Assembly (NCBI GenBank): GCA_900769645.1
Contig: CAAGHI010000006.1
Span: 103,781-167,780, forward strand
DNA: 64,000 bases
From: Candidatus Gastranaerophilales bacterium
GTDB lineage: Bacteria; Cyanobacteriota; Vampirovibrionia; Gastranaerophilales; Gastranaerophilaceae
Reading direction: 5' to 3'
Below, in pieces: positions 37,475-46,835 of the stretch. Made by a program: the position numbers and the translations under genes. Numbering within the stretch: position 1 is the first letter of the stretch; each line of letters opens with the position of its first letter. The notes under the pieces are model-generated. The model did no database searches. It saw only the letters and a program-made list of their open reading frames with translations, and was not told the origin of the DNA.

Positions 37475-37618
37475 TCAATTAACTCCTATTTACGGTATGT
37501 TATATAAATGCCCAAAATTTTTTAATTTGTAACAGGGTAGAACATTTTTCTTGTAAAAATTTTTTATGTCTGTTATCCTTGCCAAAGGACAATATTTTAG
37601 ACTTTGAGAGGAAATTAG

Positions 37619-39208
37619 ATGAATAAAAGTATATTTTGGAATTTTAAGGGAGATTTGTTAGGCGGAATTACGGCCGGTGTAATAGCGTTACCACTTGCAA
37701 TAGCTCTTGGTGTATCAAGCGGATTAGGTGCAACAGCCGGAATTTACGGGGCAATTATTGTTGGAATGCTTGCTGCAATTTTTGGAGGAACTCCTACTCA
37801 GATTTCGGGACCTACAGGACCTTTGACTGTTGTAATTGCATCTGTTTTGGCGGCTCATTCGAATAACACAAGCTTGATTTTTACATCAATTCTACTTGCA
37901 GGATTGTTTCAAATTATGCTTGGACTTTTCAAAGTCGGAAAATTGGTTAATTTTATTCCATATCCTGTAATTTCAGGGTTTATGAGCGGTATCGGTGCAA
38001 TAATTATTTTATTGCAGGCAAATTCTTTTTTAGGGCTTGAATTTTCTGGAACTCCTGTTGAAGGATTTATCCATGCCATAAAAAATATTGGAAGTTCAGA
38101 TATTCATACAATTATAATCGGACTTTTAGCTTTGGTAATAGTATTTTGCACGCCTAAAAAGGTTGCAAAAGTTGTTCCGCCGGCACTATTAGCATTAATA
38201 ATCGGGACAGTTGCCGCAATTCTTCTCGGTTTTGATGTAAAAACTATTGGAGAAATTCCGAGAAGTTTTCCAGCGTTTGCGCTTCCTGCGATAAAATTAG
38301 CTGATATAAAAATTATAATCCCGATAGGTTTGACAATCGCTGTGTTGGGCTCAATCGACTCACTTTTGACCTCATTGGTTGCAGATTCTTTAACCAAAAC
38401 AAAACACCAACCGAATAGAGAACTGATTGGACAAGGTATCGGAAACATGGTTGCAGCGCTGTTTGGCGGTGTCGTTTCTTGTGGTGCGACAATGCGTACG
38501 GTTGTGAATATAAAAAGTGGCGGAAAAACAAGACTTTCAGGTGTAATTCATTCAATATTTTTGATTATGGTAATCGTGTTTTTCGCTCCGATTGCCTCAA
38601 AAATTCCACTTGCTGTACTTGCCGGAATTTTGATTAAGGTTGGTGTAAGTATTGTTGATTACAAATTTATTAAATTAATCAGAGTTGCGCCACGTAGCGA
38701 TTTGGCGGTAATGCTTTTGGTATTTGTTTTGACCGTATTTGGTGATTTGATGGTTGCTGTTGGGGTCGGTGTTGTATTGTCGTCGATTTTGTTTGCTGCA
38801 AATATCGCAAGACAGATGAATGTTAAGCTTGTCGGGCTTTCTGATACTGATGTTGCAGATGAAAACTACTTGGACGAAGACACTGTAAACAACACAATGA
38901 TTATGCACATTGACGGCACTTTGTTCTTTGGTTCTGCATCACAAATTGCAGCAAGAATTGATGATGTTTTGGCAAACGGAACGGTAATTATAGATTGTGC
39001 AACTATTAAAAGTATGGATATTTCGGCTGTTTTTGCGCTGGAAGAATTGGTTTTGACATTAAAAGCTAAAAATGTCCGTGTAATAATTGTTTTCAACAAT
39101 CGAGAAATTGCTGTATCTACTTTGCGTTTGGGATTAAGAAAATTGATTTCTCATAAGGATATTGCATTTTCGACAGAAGAAGCAATAAGTAGTGTACAAA
39201 ATTCGTAA
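37619..39208 (+). CDS. SulP-family anion transporter with STAS domain
   Basis: 529 residues. About 12-14 hydrophobic segments fill residues 10-400 with the SulP signature QISGPTGPLTVV near 60; a cytoplasmic STAS domain (about 425-520, NNTMIMHIDGTLFFGSA) follows. In cyanobacteria this family includes the bicarbonate transporter BicA as well as sulfate permeases; the STAS sequence does not decide. AGAGGA precedes ATG 37619. Single gene between the sugar transporter and a pilin-like gene. Confidence 0.88.
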   Translation: MNKSIFWNFKGDLLGGITAGVIALPLAIALGVSSGLGATAGIYGAIIVGMLAAIFGGTPTQISGPTGPLTVVIASVLAAHSNNTSLIFTSILLAGLFQIMLGLFKVGKLVNFIPYPVISGFMSGIGAIIILLQANSFLGLEFSGTPVEGFIHAIKNIGSSDIHTIIIGLLALVIVFCTPKKVAKVVPPALLALIIGTVAAILLGFDVKTIGEIPRSFPAFALPAIKLADIKIIIPIGLTIAVLGSIDSLLTSLVADSLTKTKHQPNRELIGQGIGNMVAALFGGVVSCGATMRTVVNIKSGGKTRLSGVIHSIFLIMVIVFFAPIASKIPLAVLAGILIKVGVSIVDYKFIKLIRVAPRSDLAVMLLVFVLTVFGDLMVAVGVGVVLSSILFAANIARQMNVKLVGLSDTDVADENYLDEDTVNNTMIMHIDGTLFFGSASQIAARIDDVLANGTVIIDCATIKSMDISAVFALEELVLTLKAKNVRVIIVFNNREIAVSTLRLGLRKLISHKDIAFSTEEAISSVQNS

Positions 39209-39249
39209 AAAATGCTATGATAATTGTCATAAAAGAAGAGGAAATTTTT

Positions 39250-40134
39250 ATGAAAGGGAAAAATATGAAGAAATTTGAGAAGTCGTTGGAGTTATTAAAG
39301 CATGAAAGCCACCTGATTGGCGGGTGGAGCGGCACTGTCCTCGGGGGGGGGGGCAAGCGCGAAGGAGCTACGCACGTAGCCCACTGCGACAAGTATCGTC
39401 GAGTCGCCTTTACTTTGGCTGAGGTATTAATCACCCTCGGTATCATCGGTGTTGTTGCAGCACTCACAATTCCAAGCTTAATTGCAAAGTATCAAGATAA
39501 AGTTTTAATTCAGCAGACTAAGAAGGCTTTTTCAGCATTTCAGAATGGTTTAGCCCTTGCATCGCAAGACAATGGAACCCCTGGGGATAATTCTTTGACA
39601 TTTCCCAAAGGTCAGACATCTAATACAGTTATAAAAAATTTCTCCAAGTATTTTAACGGTGCTCAAGTTTGTATAAATCGGTATCAAAATGGGTGTTGGC
39701 AATATTATTATGAAACTCTATATGGAACTCCAAGCTACAATAACACCGGTGAAGCTGTGAGTAATGTTATTTCTTCTCCTATTTTAATTTTGAGTGATGG
39801 AGTGATATTTGCGATTTCGTCAAATAGAACAGGTTGCGAAAATACAAGATATACCGGCGTTAGTACAAATACTGCCGGAGAAATTATTTATAATGCAGAC
39901 GGTACCCCAAAAACTTATGATTATTATTCTGCAATTTGCGCAAATATCACGATGGACGTAAATGGAGTAAAAGGACCAAATCAATATGGACGTGATTTAT
40001 ATCTTTTTTGGGTTATGAAGAATAAAATAGATATCAATTCCGGAACCGGTTATGGTGGAACAAGTTTGAGTAATATTCTTAGTGGTAAAGAGGAACTTGT
40101 TTACACAAAATATAAAAAAGGTCAAAAAAAGTAA
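39250..40134 (+). CDS. Type IV pilin-like protein with a long leader containing an 11-G tract
   Basis: 294 residues from ATG 39250 (GAGGAA upstream; ATG 39265 is a second option). The methylation segment VAFTLAEVLITLGIIGVVAALT begins at about residue 53, giving a 53-residue leader. Within it an uninterrupted run of 11 G (39343-39353) reads as four glycines. A loss or gain of one G would put the mature part out of frame. The mature protein has a globular domain with Cys residues, DVNGVKGPNQYGRDLYLF near the C-terminal third, and no transmembrane segment other than the pilin helix. Confidence 0.85.
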   Translation: MKGKNMKKFEKSLELLKHESHLIGGWSGTVLGGGGKREGATHVAHCDKYRRVAFTLAEVLITLGIIGVVAALTIPSLIAKYQDKVLIQQTKKAFSAFQNGLALASQDNGTPGDNSLTFPKGQTSNTVIKNFSKYFNGAQVCINRYQNGCWQYYYETLYGTPSYNNTGEAVSNVISSPILILSDGVIFAISSNRTGCENTRYTGVSTNTAGEIIYNADGTPKTYDYYSAICANITMDVNGVKGPNQYGRDLYLFWVMKNKIDINSGTGYGGTSLSNILSGKEELVYTKYKKGQKK

Positions 40135-40162
40135 CATAATATACATTTTTTCTTGTTTGCAG

Positions 40163-40254
40163 TATAATCTACTTGAACAATGGAAGTGTATAACTAAAAG
40201 GTGCGAAAGCACAAAGCGGGTAATTGTTTCTAACCCCCGCAAGAAAGGAAAATT
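40163..40254 (+). promoter_or_regulatory. Promoter and structured 5' leader of pnp
   Basis: TATAAT at 40163-40168 is followed by a hairpin GTGC-GAAA-GCAC (40201-40212) and a second stem GCGGG (40216-40220)/CCCGC (40236-40240), ending in AAAGGA just before the pnp start. PNPase in several bacteria controls its own messenger through a cleaved leader hairpin; such control here is a guess. Confidence 0.5.
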
Positions 40255-42396
40255 ATGGTACCGGAAACAAAGAAATTTGAGTTGGAAATCGGTGGCAAAA
40301 CAGTTACTGTTGAAACCGGTAAATATGCTCAATCTGCAAATGGTTCTGTTACAGTAAGATGTGGCGATACAATGTTATTTGTTCACTGCTGTGTTTCAAA
40401 AGAACCGAGAGTTGGAATAGACTTTTTCCCTCTACTAATTGATTACGAAGAAAGAATGTCCTCAATCGGACGTATCCCTGGTGGTTACAATCGTTCAGAA
40501 GGTAAGGCTGGCGACAAGGCAATTCTTGTTTCAAGACTTATTGACCGTCCTATCAGACCGCTTTTCCCAAAAGGATACAGAAATGATATACAAATCGTAG
40601 CTCAACTATTCAGCTACGATCAGCAAAATCAGCCTGATACATTGGCAATGTTAGGTGCATCTTGTGCTTTGATGTTGTCAGGTGCACCTTTCGAAGGCCC
40701 TATCGGTGCTGTTAGAGTTTCTAAAGATGAAAACGGCAACTTAATCGCTAACCCAACACACCAACAAGCTGATAAATCAGATCTTGATATCGTTGTTGCA
40801 GGTACTCACGATTCAGTTATCATGGTTGAAGCCGGCTGTAAATTTGTTACAGAAGACGATATTATGAACGCTGTAGAATTTGCTCAAGTTGAAATCAAAA
40901 AACAATGTGAAGCTCAGGTAGCATTTGCAAAAGAATGTGGTGTTGAAAAAGAAGAATTCGTAAACCCTTACGATACAACTGAAATCAAAAAGATTATTGA
41001 AGAAACAGCTCACGATATGATTTTTGATGCTTACCACAACTTTGACAGAGCTTACAGGCAAGAAAAACTTGAAGAAGCTAAAAAACTTGTTAAAGAAAAA
41101 ATCGACGCTCTTCCGGAAGACGATTACAGCAAAAAAATTATGGAAGAAACTGGTATTGACTTCGTTGCAGAAGAATTTAAAAACGCTGAAAAACATATTA
41201 TGCGTACAATGATTTTGGACGAAGGCGTTAGAGCTGACGGAAGAAAACCTCATGACGTTCGTCCTATCTGGTGCGAAGTTGGTGTGTTGCCAAGAGCTCA
41301 TGGTTCTGCTGTATTTACAAGAGGTCAAACTCAGGTATTGTCAGTTGCAACTCTTGCAGGCCCTGGTATGAAACAAGAGCTTGACGGTGTTGATCCTCAA
41401 ACTGAAAAAACATATATGCACAAATACATCTTCCCGGGATTTTCAGTAGGTGAAGTTAAACCTCTAAGAGGCCCTGGCAGACGTGAAGTTGGACATGGAA
41501 ACTTGGCTGAACGTGCTAACATTCCTGCTCTCCCGTCACAAGAAGAATTTGGTTACACAATCCGAGTAACATCAGACGTATTGGAATCAAACGGTTCTAC
41601 ATCAATGGCATCAACTTGCGGTTCTTCAATGGCTTTGATGAACGCAGGTGTTCCTGTAAAATGTATGATCGGTGGGGTTGCAATGGGTATGATTACTGAA
41701 CCTGGTAAAGAACCTGTTGTATTGACTGATATTCAAGGCATCGAGGACTTCCTTGGTGATATGGATTTCAAAGTTACAGGTAATGACACTGGTATCACTG
41801 CTCTTCAAATGGATATGAAAGCAAAAGGAATTGCAAACGATACATTGCGTCGTGCCTTGGCACAAGCAAAAGAAGGCAGATTACACATTTTGGGCAAAAT
41901 GAGAGAAGCAATCTCAGCTCCTGCTGATCACTTGTCACCATTTGCGCCAAGCATTTCTACAATGACAATTCCGACAGAAGATATCGGAACAGTAATCGGA
42001 CCTGGCGGTAAACAAATTAGAGCGATTATTGACGCATCTGGTGCTGAAATCGATATTCAAGATTCAGGTGTTGTTACAATTACATCTAACGACCAAGAAG
42101 GTGCAGAAATCGCTAAGAGAATGATTAAGGAATTAACATTCAAGCCTGAACCTGGTATGGTTGTAAAAGGTAAAGTTGTAAGAATTATTCCTATCGGTGC
42201 ATTTGTAGAACTTGCTCCTGGTAAAGACGGAATGGTTCACATTTCTCAAGTTTGCAACGAGAGGATTGAAACAATTGAACCTCACCTTCAAGTAGGTCAA
42301 GAAGTTGTTGTTAAGGTTATCAAAATCGATGACAAAGGCAGAGTAAACTTGACTATTAAAGGTGTTTCAGAAGAAGAAAAAGCTCAATTTAACTAA
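40255..42396 (+). CDS. pnp: Polyribonucleotide nucleotidyltransferase (PNPase)
   Basis: 3'-5' phosphorolytic exoribonuclease of RNA turnover. 713 residues: two RNase PH cores (about 1-225 and 310-545), the linking helical domain, a KH domain with IGPGGKQIRAIIDASG near 583, and an S1 domain (GMVVKGKVVRIIPIGAFVEL) from about 640. The core motif FPGFSVGEVKPLRGPGRRE fits. Length and order are standard. A clear terminator follows at 42413. Confidence 0.96.
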   Translation: MVPETKKFELEIGGKTVTVETGKYAQSANGSVTVRCGDTMLFVHCCVSKEPRVGIDFFPLLIDYEERMSSIGRIPGGYNRSEGKAGDKAILVSRLIDRPIRPLFPKGYRNDIQIVAQLFSYDQQNQPDTLAMLGASCALMLSGAPFEGPIGAVRVSKDENGNLIANPTHQQADKSDLDIVVAGTHDSVIMVEAGCKFVTEDDIMNAVEFAQVEIKKQCEAQVAFAKECGVEKEEFVNPYDTTEIKKIIEETAHDMIFDAYHNFDRAYRQEKLEEAKKLVKEKIDALPEDDYSKKIMEETGIDFVAEEFKNAEKHIMRTMILDEGVRADGRKPHDVRPIWCEVGVLPRAHGSAVFTRGQTQVLSVATLAGPGMKQELDGVDPQTEKTYMHKYIFPGFSVGEVKPLRGPGRREVGHGNLAERANIPALPSQEEFGYTIRVTSDVLESNGSTSMASTCGSSMALMNAGVPVKCMIGGVAMGMITEPGKEPVVLTDIQGIEDFLGDMDFKVTGNDTGITALQMDMKAKGIANDTLRRALAQAKEGRLHILGKMREAISAPADHLSPFAPSISTMTIPTEDIGTVIGPGGKQIRAIIDASGAEIDIQDSGVVTITSNDQEGAEIAKRMIKELTFKPEPGMVVKGKVVRIIPIGAFVELAPGKDGMVHISQVCNERIETIEPHLQVGQEVVVKVIKIDDKGRVNLTIKGVSEEEKAQFN

Positions 42397-42412
42397 TTGA
42401 GATGAAAGATAG

Positions 42413-42447
42413 AAAAAGCACTCACCGAAAGGTGGGTGCTTTTTTTG
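42413..42447 (+). terminator. Terminator of pnp
   Basis: AAAAAGCACTCACC and GGTGGGTGCTTTTT pair around a GAAA tetraloop (one G-T pair), followed by a long T-run. The symmetry means it can also act on the convergent gene ending at 42463. Confidence 0.9.
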
Positions 42448-42462
42448 ATATTGAAGAATTTA

Positions 42463-44580
42463 CTAATTGTCTGCTTTTAGTTCCGCAAATTTATTTGCAA
42501 ATTTTCCAAAGTCCATCATCATAAAGTCTTCCATGATGTTTTCTAATTTTGCATCTTTAAGTTCTTTTGGAACGTTTTCATCAATCAAAATTCTTAAATT
42601 TCCACCGTATTTGCCTACAAAATTACTATATTTGATAAATTTTTTAAATTCTTTTTCATACTGAGGGTTTTCAGAAATATTTTCAGATAATGCTCTCAAA
42701 AGTTTGTCAATTTGATCGTTTTCAGCTTTTATTTCTCCTTGTGAGTTGTAGTTTTTAAAACCATCAAGCAAGGTTTGGTTTATTTTTATAATTTCGGCTT
42801 TGGATTTTATCGGACTCATATATTCATGATACAAACGGTTCATTTCAGCTTTTTCATTTGAACTAATTTCAATTCCTTTTTCCTTAAAAATCTGTGCAAT
42901 TTCTTCTGCTTTTAGTCTAATTAATGACATACTATTTCCTGTAATATCTTGATTTAAATGTTTCATAAGTACTACAAACATAGCTTGGTTTCCACTAATT
43001 ACAGCTTGAGGGTTTTTGCTAGAAAATTCATTGTCTATGCTAATTGTGATTTTATCCGCTTCTTCTTGCGAGTATATCAAATCGTTATATTCTTCCGGGA
43101 ATGAATCGTCTGCAAGCATTGAAACTAAATATTTTTCATTTGCTTGTTCATGTTTCAGGATAAAATTAATCAATTTTTTTGCATACGCATCAGGAAGCAA
43201 TTTTAATTCAGGTGTCATTTCCTTTGTAAATGCTTTTCTTAAATCGCCTTTTATAACAAGTTTGTGATTTTTTTCGTCAATTGCGACCATAAACTCATTA
43301 GGATCTTCTTTTTGAGCAATTTTTTCTGTTACAGCTGGTGTTTTTGTTGGTTCTTTTTCATATAGTGCAAGAGAGTTTTCATATTCTGCTTGCAGTTCAT
43401 CGTGTGCTTTTTGGCGTTCTAATCTTGCAGGTCTAATGCTGTGTGCATAGCCCAGAAGTTCTCTAAATTCGTCGTTGTTGCCATCAGCACCATAGGTTAA
43501 GAAGAAAAGTTTGATAGTATCAGACATTAGAATCGATTGAAGTCTGTTTAAGTCCGGATTTTTCCAGTATTGTTCAAATTTTTTCTGTTGGGTTTCTGCT
43601 ACATTTTCAGGGTTTTCAAAATAGTCTTTCATTTCATCTGAAACATGGAGTCTATCAAGAACAATTGTATTTATTTCGCCCAAATATTTTGCAACAAAGT
43701 TCAAAGAGTCACTCTCTTTAAGGCCATTACGCTTGATTTGACGTCTTGTTTCTTCGACGTTTCCATGTCCTTTTGTAAATGCATCTGCAATTTTATCAAT
43801 TTCCCAATCTTTTACATCGCTGAATTTTGGTTTTTGAACACGTGGTTTTGGCTGTGATGTTGGCAGGGCATGCCTTTCTCTTGTTTGTATAGCATTTAAA
43901 GCTTTTCTCGGTTTATATTCGTAAGGGAAATCTTCTCTTGTAGCAGTGAAAGACTGCCAAAAAGCGTTGTTAGGATATTTAATTCCATAAGTAGCAAGAG
44001 TTTCGTACTTAATTGGGCTTAATCCCTTGTAATACACAGAAATATCTTTTTCAAAATCTTTGTTAATTTCTTTCAAAGACTTTCCTTCAAGATAGATTTT
44101 TTTGAGTAAATATAGACCAAGGTTGTCTTTCCCGTTTTTAAACAGGGGTTTGTCCTCTTGTTTCATTAATTCTATTTCTGCAATAACACTTGTTCTTGCT
44201 TTTTTACCTGAAACGTCTTTGAGGTTTTCGAATAGGGGTTCGTCAGGGAACAATATTTTGACATCTTCTAACGTATCTGCATATTTTAAATCTCCAAAAA
44301 CAATTTTCATCATCTGAGCTGGTGGAATATTTTGACGATCTTCATAGTCATCAAACAGATAATTTTTCATTGTATCAGGCATTCCATTTCTGTTGAACGA
44401 TTGCTCATAAAAGTTTGCCGGAGTTCTGAAAAGCCTTGCCGTAAAGTTTAAGTTATAATCTTGATAAGCGATCGGATTATATGAATAATTTATGTTTTGT
44501 TGTTGTTTTGATTGCTTTTTATTATTAATTTGTTTTTGGTTATTTGTAAATAATGTTGGGGTAATTTGTGAAATTTTCAT
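42463..44580 (-). CDS. Large tagged hydrophilic protein of unknown function
   Basis: 705 residues, largely alpha-helical and charged, with no membrane segment or signal peptide. The start MKISQITPTLFTNN is followed by a long Gln/Asn/Lys linker and LNFTARLFRTP at about residue 47, the F-x-A tag. The middle has helices rich in Glu, Lys and Tyr, and repeats of the type KxxLPDAYAKKLI. No domain is recognised. Monocistronic, ending close to the pnp terminator. Confidence 0.7.
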   Translation of the reverse strand: MKISQITPTLFTNNQKQINNKKQSKQQQNINYSYNPIAYQDYNLNFTARLFRTPANFYEQSFNRNGMPDTMKNYLFDDYEDRQNIPPAQMMKIVFGDLKYADTLEDVKILFPDEPLFENLKDVSGKKARTSVIAEIELMKQEDKPLFKNGKDNLGLYLLKKIYLEGKSLKEINKDFEKDISVYYKGLSPIKYETLATYGIKYPNNAFWQSFTATREDFPYEYKPRKALNAIQTRERHALPTSQPKPRVQKPKFSDVKDWEIDKIADAFTKGHGNVEETRRQIKRNGLKESDSLNFVAKYLGEINTIVLDRLHVSDEMKDYFENPENVAETQQKKFEQYWKNPDLNRLQSILMSDTIKLFFLTYGADGNNDEFRELLGYAHSIRPARLERQKAHDELQAEYENSLALYEKEPTKTPAVTEKIAQKEDPNEFMVAIDEKNHKLVIKGDLRKAFTKEMTPELKLLPDAYAKKLINFILKHEQANEKYLVSMLADDSFPEEYNDLIYSQEEADKITISIDNEFSSKNPQAVISGNQAMFVVLMKHLNQDITGNSMSLIRLKAEEIAQIFKEKGIEISSNEKAEMNRLYHEYMSPIKSKAEIIKINQTLLDGFKNYNSQGEIKAENDQIDKLLRALSENISENPQYEKEFKKFIKYSNFVGKYGGNLRILIDENVPKELKDAKLENIMEDFMMMDFGKFANKFAELKADN

Positions 44581-44712
44581 TTATTTTTTGTCCTTTTGGC
44601 TTAAATCTTATACTATATTAAACCTGAACAAAAAAATTTTTGTCTTAAATTAATATAAATTAACAAAAAGTCTTTTTTGTGTTAGACTATAGAAAGACTG
44701 GAGGAAGAGAAA

Positions 44713-45759
44713 ATGTGCGATGTTATAACTATTGGAAGTGCAACGATGGACGTATTTGTTGAAAGTGATGATGCAAATATCGTTTCTGTATATACAAAAA
44801 ATAAAAAATCAGAATTTATGAGTTACCCTTATGGAGCAAAAGTTGAAATTTCAGATTTTGATTCGCAAGTTGGCGGTGGCGGAGTTAATACTGCCGTAAA
44901 CTTTGCAAATCTCGGATTTAAGACAAGTGCAATTTTTAAAATTGGAGACGACATTTATTCAGATGGAATATTAGAATCTTTCAAAAATAAAAATGTTGAT
45001 CTTTCAAATATTGCTCAAGATAAAAATTTAAGTACAGGTTTTTCAATTATTTTAGTTAGTTTTCAAGGCGATAGAACGGTTCTTGCTCACCGTGGTGCTA
45101 ACGCAAAAATCAAAAAATCTGACATAAATTTTGATGCTATTAAAAATGCTAAACTTCTTTATATTGCGCCAATGAATGGTGACAGTACTAAGATTTTAGA
45201 TGACATTGCAAATTTTGCAAATGAAAATAATGTCTATGTATGCTTTAATGCGGGTTCTTCAAGTATTAAGCGTGGTTTTAATTACATCAAAAAAATCTTA
45301 GAAAACGCAAATATAGTTGTGATGAACAAGGAAGAAGCTTCAATGGCAACCCAAATTTTGGTTCGTCCTGATACTCGTGATGAGAAGTTTTCAGAAGAAC
45401 TTATTCACCCTGATGTAAAAGAAATGTTTAAAAAACTTAAAGTTAGAGATTATCAAATTATTGTAATTACAGATGGTGGAAAAGGTGCTTATGCTTATGA
45501 TGGTGAACATTATTACTACTGCCCAAGTTTTGATGGTCCAGTTGTTTCAACACTTGGTGCTGGAGATGCTTTTGCTTCAACTTTCTGTGGAGCACTCGGC
45601 AGAACAGAAAAAAATATTGGTAAAGCTTTGATGTATGCTTCTGTAAACTCATCAGGTGTTGTTTCTGAATTCGGTGCGACACAGGGTCTTTTGACTTTTG
45701 AACAGATTGAAGAAAAACTTGCAGCAAAACCTGATTATAAATACATAGTTGCAGATTAA
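44713..45759 (+). CDS. PfkB-family carbohydrate or nucleoside kinase
   Basis: 348 residues of the ribokinase fold: GGGGVNTAVNFANLG near 55-69 and the C-terminal signature STLGAGDAFASTF with the catalytic Asp near 285; MNKEEAS contributes the Asn-Glu of the ATP site. Sugar specificity is not readable. It is the first gene of a co-directional cluster leading to etfAB, but the next gene has its own promoter at 45749-45777, so it may not be functionally linked. GGAGGAAG precedes the ATG. Confidence 0.88.
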   Translation: MCDVITIGSATMDVFVESDDANIVSVYTKNKKSEFMSYPYGAKVEISDFDSQVGGGGVNTAVNFANLGFKTSAIFKIGDDIYSDGILESFKNKNVDLSNIAQDKNLSTGFSIILVSFQGDRTVLAHRGANAKIKKSDINFDAIKNAKLLYIAPMNGDSTKILDDIANFANENNVYVCFNAGSSSIKRGFNYIKKILENANIVVMNKEEASMATQILVRPDTRDEKFSEELIHPDVKEMFKKLKVRDYQIIVITDGGKGAYAYDGEHYYYCPSFDGPVVSTLGAGDAFASTFCGALGRTEKNIGKALMYASVNSSGVVSEFGATQGLLTFEQIEEKLAAKPDYKYIVAD

Positions 45760-45777
45760 TCAAAAATTAAGTATAAT
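45749..45777 (+). promoter_or_regulatory. Consensus promoter inside the 3' end of the PfkB gene
   Basis: TTGCAG (45749-45754) and TATAAT (45772-45777) with a 17-base spacer; the start would be near 45784, right before the GGAG of the next gene. It lets the electron-transfer cluster be expressed apart from the kinase. Confidence 0.65.
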
Positions 45778-45801
45778 ATTTGTAATAAGAAGGAGAAAAT
45801 T

Positions 45802-46641
45802 ATGGGTTACAAAATATTAGCTAAAAAAGAATTATGCCCAAATCAATATGAAATAACTGTTGATGCACCTTACGTTGTAAGAAATGCTAAAGCAGGGCAA
45901 TTTATTATATTCAGAGCTGATGCTGACAGTGAAAGAGTTCCTTTGACTATCGCTGATGTTGATAAAGAAAAAGGTGAATTGACTCTTGTGTTTATGGCTG
46001 TCGGATATTCGACAAAAAGACTTGCCGAATTGAATGTCGGAGATGAAATCCATGACGTTGTTGGACCTCTTGGACAACCAACTCATATTGAAAAATATGG
46101 TACAGTTGTTTGTCTTGCTGGCGGTTATGGTGCAGCTCCTTGCTATTTGATTGCAAAAGCGTTCAAAGAAGCTGGTAACAAGGTTTACATGATTATGGGT
46201 GCTAGAAATAAAGATTTGATTTTCTGGCAAGATAAAATGAAGAACGCTTGTACCGAACTATTTATCACAACAGATGATGGAACTTTGGGTGAAAAAGGCT
46301 TTGTAACTCAGGTTTTGGATAGAATTATAGCAAATGAAAAAGTTGATTATGCAATCGCTGTAGGTCCTATGCCAATGATGAGAGCAGTGGCTAATTTAAC
46401 TCGTGATAAAGGTATTTATACTGAAGCTAGTATGAACCCTATCATGGTTGATGGTACAGGTATGTGCGGTGCTTGCCGTGTTACAGTCGGTGGCGAAACT
46501 AAATTCGCTTGTGTTGATGGCCCTGATTTTGACGCTCATAAAATCGATTTTGACGAGGTAATCAACAGAACTCGAATTTACAAAGACCAAGAGAAAAAAC
46601 GTTGTGAAAGCTGTAATTTGTTGAAACAAACAGTTAAATAA
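45802..46641 (+). CDS. FAD/NAD- and [2Fe-2S]-binding electron-transfer subunit (SudB/NfnA/PyrK-like)
   Basis: 279 residues of the ferredoxin-reductase fold: FAD region (SERVPLTIADV near 45), NAD-binding GGYGAAPCYLIAKAF near 107, and at the C-terminus a [2Fe-2S] site MCGACRVTVGG plus KFACVDGPDFDAH, with extra cysteines KKRCESCNLL at the end. This arrangement is that of the small subunit of NfnAB and sulfide dehydrogenase; the large glutamate-synthase-like partner does not follow. Instead a small Cys protein and etfBA do, which suggests coupling to flavodoxin-like Etf electron flow. Confidence 0.82.
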   Translation: MGYKILAKKELCPNQYEITVDAPYVVRNAKAGQFIIFRADADSERVPLTIADVDKEKGELTLVFMAVGYSTKRLAELNVGDEIHDVVGPLGQPTHIEKYGTVVCLAGGYGAAPCYLIAKAFKEAGNKVYMIMGARNKDLIFWQDKMKNACTELFITTDDGTLGEKGFVTQVLDRIIANEKVDYAIAVGPMPMMRAVANLTRDKGIYTEASMNPIMVDGTGMCGACRVTVGGETKFACVDGPDFDAHKIDFDEVINRTRIYKDQEKKRCESCNLLKQTVK

Positions 46642-46650
46642 GGAGAAATT

Positions 46651-46827
46651 ATGCCAAAAGATATACCATATTGCCCATTGTTGTCGGCAGGATCTGATAT
46701 TGATAAGGTTTGTACACTTGAAAGTTGCGCTTGGTATTTACCGAGTATCAAAAAATGCTCTGTATATATGTTAGCGTACAATGCTTTATTAGAGACTAAT
46801 GCAAGACAAAAGGCTCAGCGTAAATAA
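46651..46827 (+). CDS. Small cysteine-containing protein (58 residues)
   Basis: MPKDIPYCPLLSAGSDIDK begins a 58-residue protein with four cysteines: C8, C21, C26 and C36, in a pattern YCPLLS / VCTLESCAWYL / KKCSVYMLA. This looks like a zinc- or iron-sulfur-binding micro-domain. It is too short to stand out in an ORF scan, but AAGGAGA lies 6 bases before its ATG and it sits between the flavoprotein gene and etfB on the same strand, spaced for co-transcription. Confidence 0.75.
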   Translation: MPKDIPYCPLLSAGSDIDKVCTLESCAWYLPSIKKCSVYMLAYNALLETNARQKAQRK

Positions 46828-46835
46828 GGTTATTA

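Noticed and set aside
39217..39249. Upstream start of the 39250 pilin-like gene
   Set aside because: The ATG at 39217 lacks a ribosome site, while GAGGAA precedes ATG 39250.
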